The notes under the pieces: generated by a model
What the model saw: the letters and a program-made list of their open reading frames with translations, nothing else
What the model was told of the DNA's origin: nothing
Database searches by the model: none
Program-made: the position numbers and the translations under genes
Part shown: positions 11,993 to 14,265 of the stretch, one piece after another
Position numbering within the stretch: the stretch's first letter is position 1
Layout of the letters: each line of letters starts with the position of its first letter
DNA from: Bacteroidales bacterium UBA1184
GTDB lineage: Bacteria; Bacteroidota; Bacteroidia; Bacteroidales; ML635J-15
Direction: 5' to 3'
DNA length: 14,265 nucleotides
Assembly (NCBI GenBank): GCA_002310235.1
Contig: DBYO01000049.1
Location: 1-14,265 of the forward strand

Positions 11993-14107
11993 CTATTTGC
12001 TTTTCTCTTTTGTCTCTTCGTATAGTTTCCTATATTTTTCTGCAAGTTCCTTTTTGCCGCGGCGGTCGTACGATTTGCTGGCGTAGTCGTAGTACGACAT
12101 TTCCGCTTCGCTGATGTCCCTCTGCTGGGCGTTGTATACGCGTACAAGCTGACGCGCCGCCTGTTCGTCGTACATGTCGTAGTCGACAAGCGAGAGGACT
12201 ATGCTTTCGGCTTCGTCGTAGCGTTTTTGCATAGTGTAAACCGTTGAAAGGAACATGTATGCAAGGGCAAACCGCGGATTATAGTCGATGATTTCCTTGC
12301 CGATGCGTTCAGCTTCGTCGTTGTTGCCTGTAATATTTTGGTAATAGGCATTGTAGTAGTTGCCGACATCGTCGCGAGGGGCAATTTCGAGGAAACGGTC
12401 AATCCACTTTTTCATTGCATCCTTGTTGTTTATGCGCAGGTTGGCATCAATGAGGTTTATCATTGCCGATTCGTTGGTCGGGTCGTTGTAAACTGCCATT
12501 TCGAGTAGCTCAATGGCGTGCTGTACATCGTTGTTGGCAAGGTAGCCGCGTCCGTAGAGGTCGCAGGTGTCGGTGCGTTGCAGCACAAGGCATATTGGAA
12601 CATTGTCGATGCTGATTGTGTCAACTGTGTTTTTCGGTGGGAAATACTGGCTGGTAAGAATTTCGGGTTCGATTCCAGTGACTGGGAAGATGGCGTAGTC
12701 CCAGATGTGGTTTGCACGTTCCGCCCAGCGCGTTTCAACAATCGAAACTTCGTACTTGTATTCGCCGAAATAGTGTTTGCCAGCCTTTTCGCTTCGTGTG
12801 GCGACAAAAAGCTGGTTGCCCGAAAGGTTGTACTTGCCGTTGTCGATAACCCATTGTGCTGCTTCACGGTTGCTTGTGCCGTAGTTTTCAAGCTCGTAGC
12901 GACCGAAAACATGACTTATTCCGCCAGTGAATTCGTTGTAGTATATGTGACTGTACGGATGGTTGCGGAAAGTATGTATAGCCGGCATTATCATCAGCAG
13001 TACTGGGATTGCGATGCCAGCAATCTGTGTGGCTTTACTGCGCGACGATTCTGCAAGCATGTCGAAGCCAACGGCAGCAACGACGTATAGAGGAATTTCG
13101 GCGTAAAGCAGGTGCTGCCATGTTCCGTTTGTGTCGGATTTGAGCGAGAAAATCAGTATTGAAACGACCGAAATGCAAATAAGAGTGATTATTTCTGCGC
13201 GGTTGGTTTTCTTTACAAAGCAAAGTCCGAGCGCTAGAAGCATTCCTACAAATACTGCGGCAGGAATTGTCATCACAAGCATCTTTGTGTTGTAGTACCA
13301 TGGCAGGAGGTCGGTCCATACAAGTTTGCCTTCGAAGAGGATTCTTGTCGGTGCGTTCGGAGAGAACGAATCAATCCATTCTCCGATTCCCTGTGGAACA
13401 AGCAAAATTGCAATACCGCAAATTACAGCTAACGAGCCTACTGCAAATATTGAATAGCGGATTGCTGCCTTTTTTATTTCTTTGTGCTTGCGTTGTGCGA
13501 CAAGTCCTATTACAACTAGCAGAAGTGCCACTGCAACAATTAGCGAGCAGTCGGGATTTGCCGTTATGCACAGCGATGAGGTAAGTGCAAAAAATATCGC
13601 ATCGGCAATTTTGGGCTTCGGGAAGTGGTCGGCAAGGCGTTTTGCAAAGTACAATGAAGCCGCAAACGTTGCAATAACGGGAATGTCGTCGAGGTTGAAC
13701 ATCGAATGTCCGAAAATAACTGGTGAAAGTCCGAGCAACAGCATAGTGAAGCTTGCTGTGCGCCAGTTGCGGCAACGTTTTGCAAGGAGGGCGGCGAAAA
13801 GTATTCCCACAAAGCCGAATAATGCGTTCATGGCATGGCGTACACTGCGTATTTCAAATTTTGAAAAGACGTCGGACATTGTAACTGTGAGCGCGTTGAA
13901 CCACCCGCTATACATTGGTCTGGAGTTTTCGAGTATGCTGGTGTCGCTGCCAAAACTTTTGTAGTATCTGTCGAGTTGTATAGATTGTGTTATCTGGTAT
14001 TCGTCCTCGATGGTGCTGCTGCCGTAGCCGCCAACGAGAGAAAACATTGTCAATGCAATCGCTAATGCGATGATTATGAATATAATCCTATGGAATTTCT
14101 CGTTCAT
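11993..14107 (-). CDS. GT-C membrane glycosyltransferase with C-terminal TPR domain
   Basis: A 704-residue integral membrane protein. A first membrane helix (about 8-27) is followed by an acidic loop, STIEDEYQIT (31-40), whose D35/E36 fit the catalytic or metal-binding acid position of GT-C enzymes such as ArnT and PMT-like (GT39-type) transferases. More hydrophobic helices follow at about 95-110, 117-135, 142-156, 168-182, 188-204, 218-238, 276-298, 305-322, 333-350 and 361-378, with FNLDDIPV (137-144) in a loop. The segment HPYSHIYYNEFTGG (383-396) and the RYELENYGTSNREAAQW stretch after it are typical of phospholipid-linked-sugar transferases of this kind. From about 515 the chain becomes soluble TPR-like helix pairs (YLANNDVQHAIELLEMAVYNDP, YMFLSTVYTMQKRYDEA) to a Lys/Glu-rich end. 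Likely role: transferring a sugar from a polyprenyl carrier to an extracytoplasmic target; donor and acceptor unknown. It heads an operon with the aminotransferase. Confidence 0.82.
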   Translation of the reverse strand: MNEKFHRIIFIIIALAIALTMFSLVGGYGSSTIEDEYQITQSIQLDRYYKSFGSDTSILENSRPMYSGWFNALTVTMSDVFSKFEIRSVRHAMNALFGFVGILFAALLAKRCRNWRTASFTMLLLGLSPVIFGHSMFNLDDIPVIATFAASLYFAKRLADHFPKPKIADAIFFALTSSLCITANPDCSLIVAVALLLVVIGLVAQRKHKEIKKAAIRYSIFAVGSLAVICGIAILLVPQGIGEWIDSFSPNAPTRILFEGKLVWTDLLPWYYNTKMLVMTIPAAVFVGMLLALGLCFVKKTNRAEIITLICISVVSILIFSLKSDTNGTWQHLLYAEIPLYVVAAVGFDMLAESSRSKATQIAGIAIPVLLMIMPAIHTFRNHPYSHIYYNEFTGGISHVFGRYELENYGTSNREAAQWVIDNGKYNLSGNQLFVATRSEKAGKHYFGEYKYEVSIVETRWAERANHIWDYAIFPVTGIEPEILTSQYFPPKNTVDTISIDNVPICLVLQRTDTCDLYGRGYLANNDVQHAIELLEMAVYNDPTNESAMINLIDANLRINNKDAMKKWIDRFLEIAPRDDVGNYYNAYYQNITGNNDEAERIGKEIIDYNPRFALAYMFLSTVYTMQKRYDEAESIVLSLVDYDMYDEQAARQLVRVYNAQQRDISEAEMSYYDYASKSYDRRGKKELAEKYRKLYEETKEKSK

Positions 14108-14128
14108 TTAGTATGTTTTTTGGTGGTG

Positions 14129-14136
14129 CAAAGATA
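14129..14136 (-). promoter_or_regulatory. -7 box of the glycosyltransferase operon
   Basis: Minus-strand TATCTTTG followed by CA is a full match to TAnnTTTG. It lies 22 bases upstream of the ATG at 14107, giving a very short leader. The -33 element is not obvious. Confidence 0.55.
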
Positions 14137-14182
14137 ATGTAAATTAATTTACGATTTGGGATAATTGTTTGTGGGATTAAAC

Positions 14183-14211
14183 AAAAAAAGCGGCTAAATC
14201 TGCCGCTTTTT
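14183..14211 (-). terminator. Terminator of the tRNA gene
   Basis: GCGGC (14190-14194) pairs with GCCGC (14202-14206) around seven bases, with A-run 14183-14189 and T-run 14207-14211 on the two sides, so it is symmetric. It begins right after the tRNA 3' end on the minus strand and isolates the glycosyltransferase operon. Confidence 0.85.
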
Positions 14212-14212
14212 G

Positions 14213-14265
14213 TAGCGAGAGGCGGGATTGAACCGCCGACCTCATGATTATGAATCATGCGCTCT
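14213..14265 (-). tRNA. tRNA-Met(CAT), 5' part beyond the window
   Basis: On the minus strand the anticodon arm is CATGA, loop TTCATAA, TCATG, giving anticodon CAT (plus-strand 14250-14252). The T arm is GGCGG TTCAATC CCGCC, followed by the acceptor 3' strand TCTCGCT and discriminator A at 14213. CCA is not encoded: the next bases are CA then A. The D arm and the 5' acceptor strand are cut off by the window end except for AGAGCG. CAT could be elongator Met, initiator Met or Ile2; the missing 5' half would decide, and an elongator-type Met is the likeliest from the body sequence. Confidence 0.88.

Noticed and set aside
12518..13090. 190-residue plus-strand open frame within the glycosyltransferase gene
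   Set aside because: It is antisense to a well-supported membrane protein gene and shows no domain or start context of its own.

Overview
The window reads as a chromosomal segment of a member of the Bacteroidota, most likely Bacteroidales. The support is a canonical -33/-7 promoter (TTTG, 20 bases, TATATTTG) at 10198-10229, further TAnnTTTG-like -7 boxes, weak or absent Shine-Dalgarno sequences, several Bacteroidota-typical protein families (DUF3127, FISUMP lipoprotein, short HIGNRIK-type XRE regulator, Pif1 helicase with a RecQ-like C-terminus) and moderate to low GC.

Plus-strand half (1-7453): the 3' end of an unidentified gene is followed by a zinc-metallopeptidase lipoprotein and a strong terminator. 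Next comes a block of small genes (2230-4823) that looks accessory: three diverged single-stranded-DNA-binding (SSB) genes, all without the usual acidic C-terminal tip, interleaved with two small proteins that resemble each other and may have the BECR (Barnase/EndoU/ColicinE5-D/RelE) nuclease fold. The order is ssb, BECR-like, ssb, ssb, BECR-like. The spacers hold hairpins and short repeats, and the first ssb is preceded by helically phased AAACGA repeats. A large Pif1-type helicase with HRDC and helix-turn-helix domains follows.

Minus-strand half (14265-7552): read in the direction of transcription it runs tRNA-Met (cut by the window edge) with its terminator, a GT-C membrane glycosyltransferase with a TPR tail, a PLP aminotransferase in the same operon, a DUF3127 OB-fold protein that carries an SSB-like acidic tip, a small XRE regulator, two AT-rich unknown genes, and a FISUMP lipoprotein. 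The helicase and the FISUMP gene converge at about 7454-7551 around a terminator.

The two signals most worth a second look are the ssb/BECR-like block and a roughly 220-base leader of the XRE gene, driven by the canonical promoter and containing two long crossing inverted repeats. DNA-metabolism functions (SSBs, Pif1, DUF3127) recur across the window, but nothing seen directly proves they act together. No integrase, transposase or conjugation gene is visible, so how the accessory block arrived cannot be read from this window.
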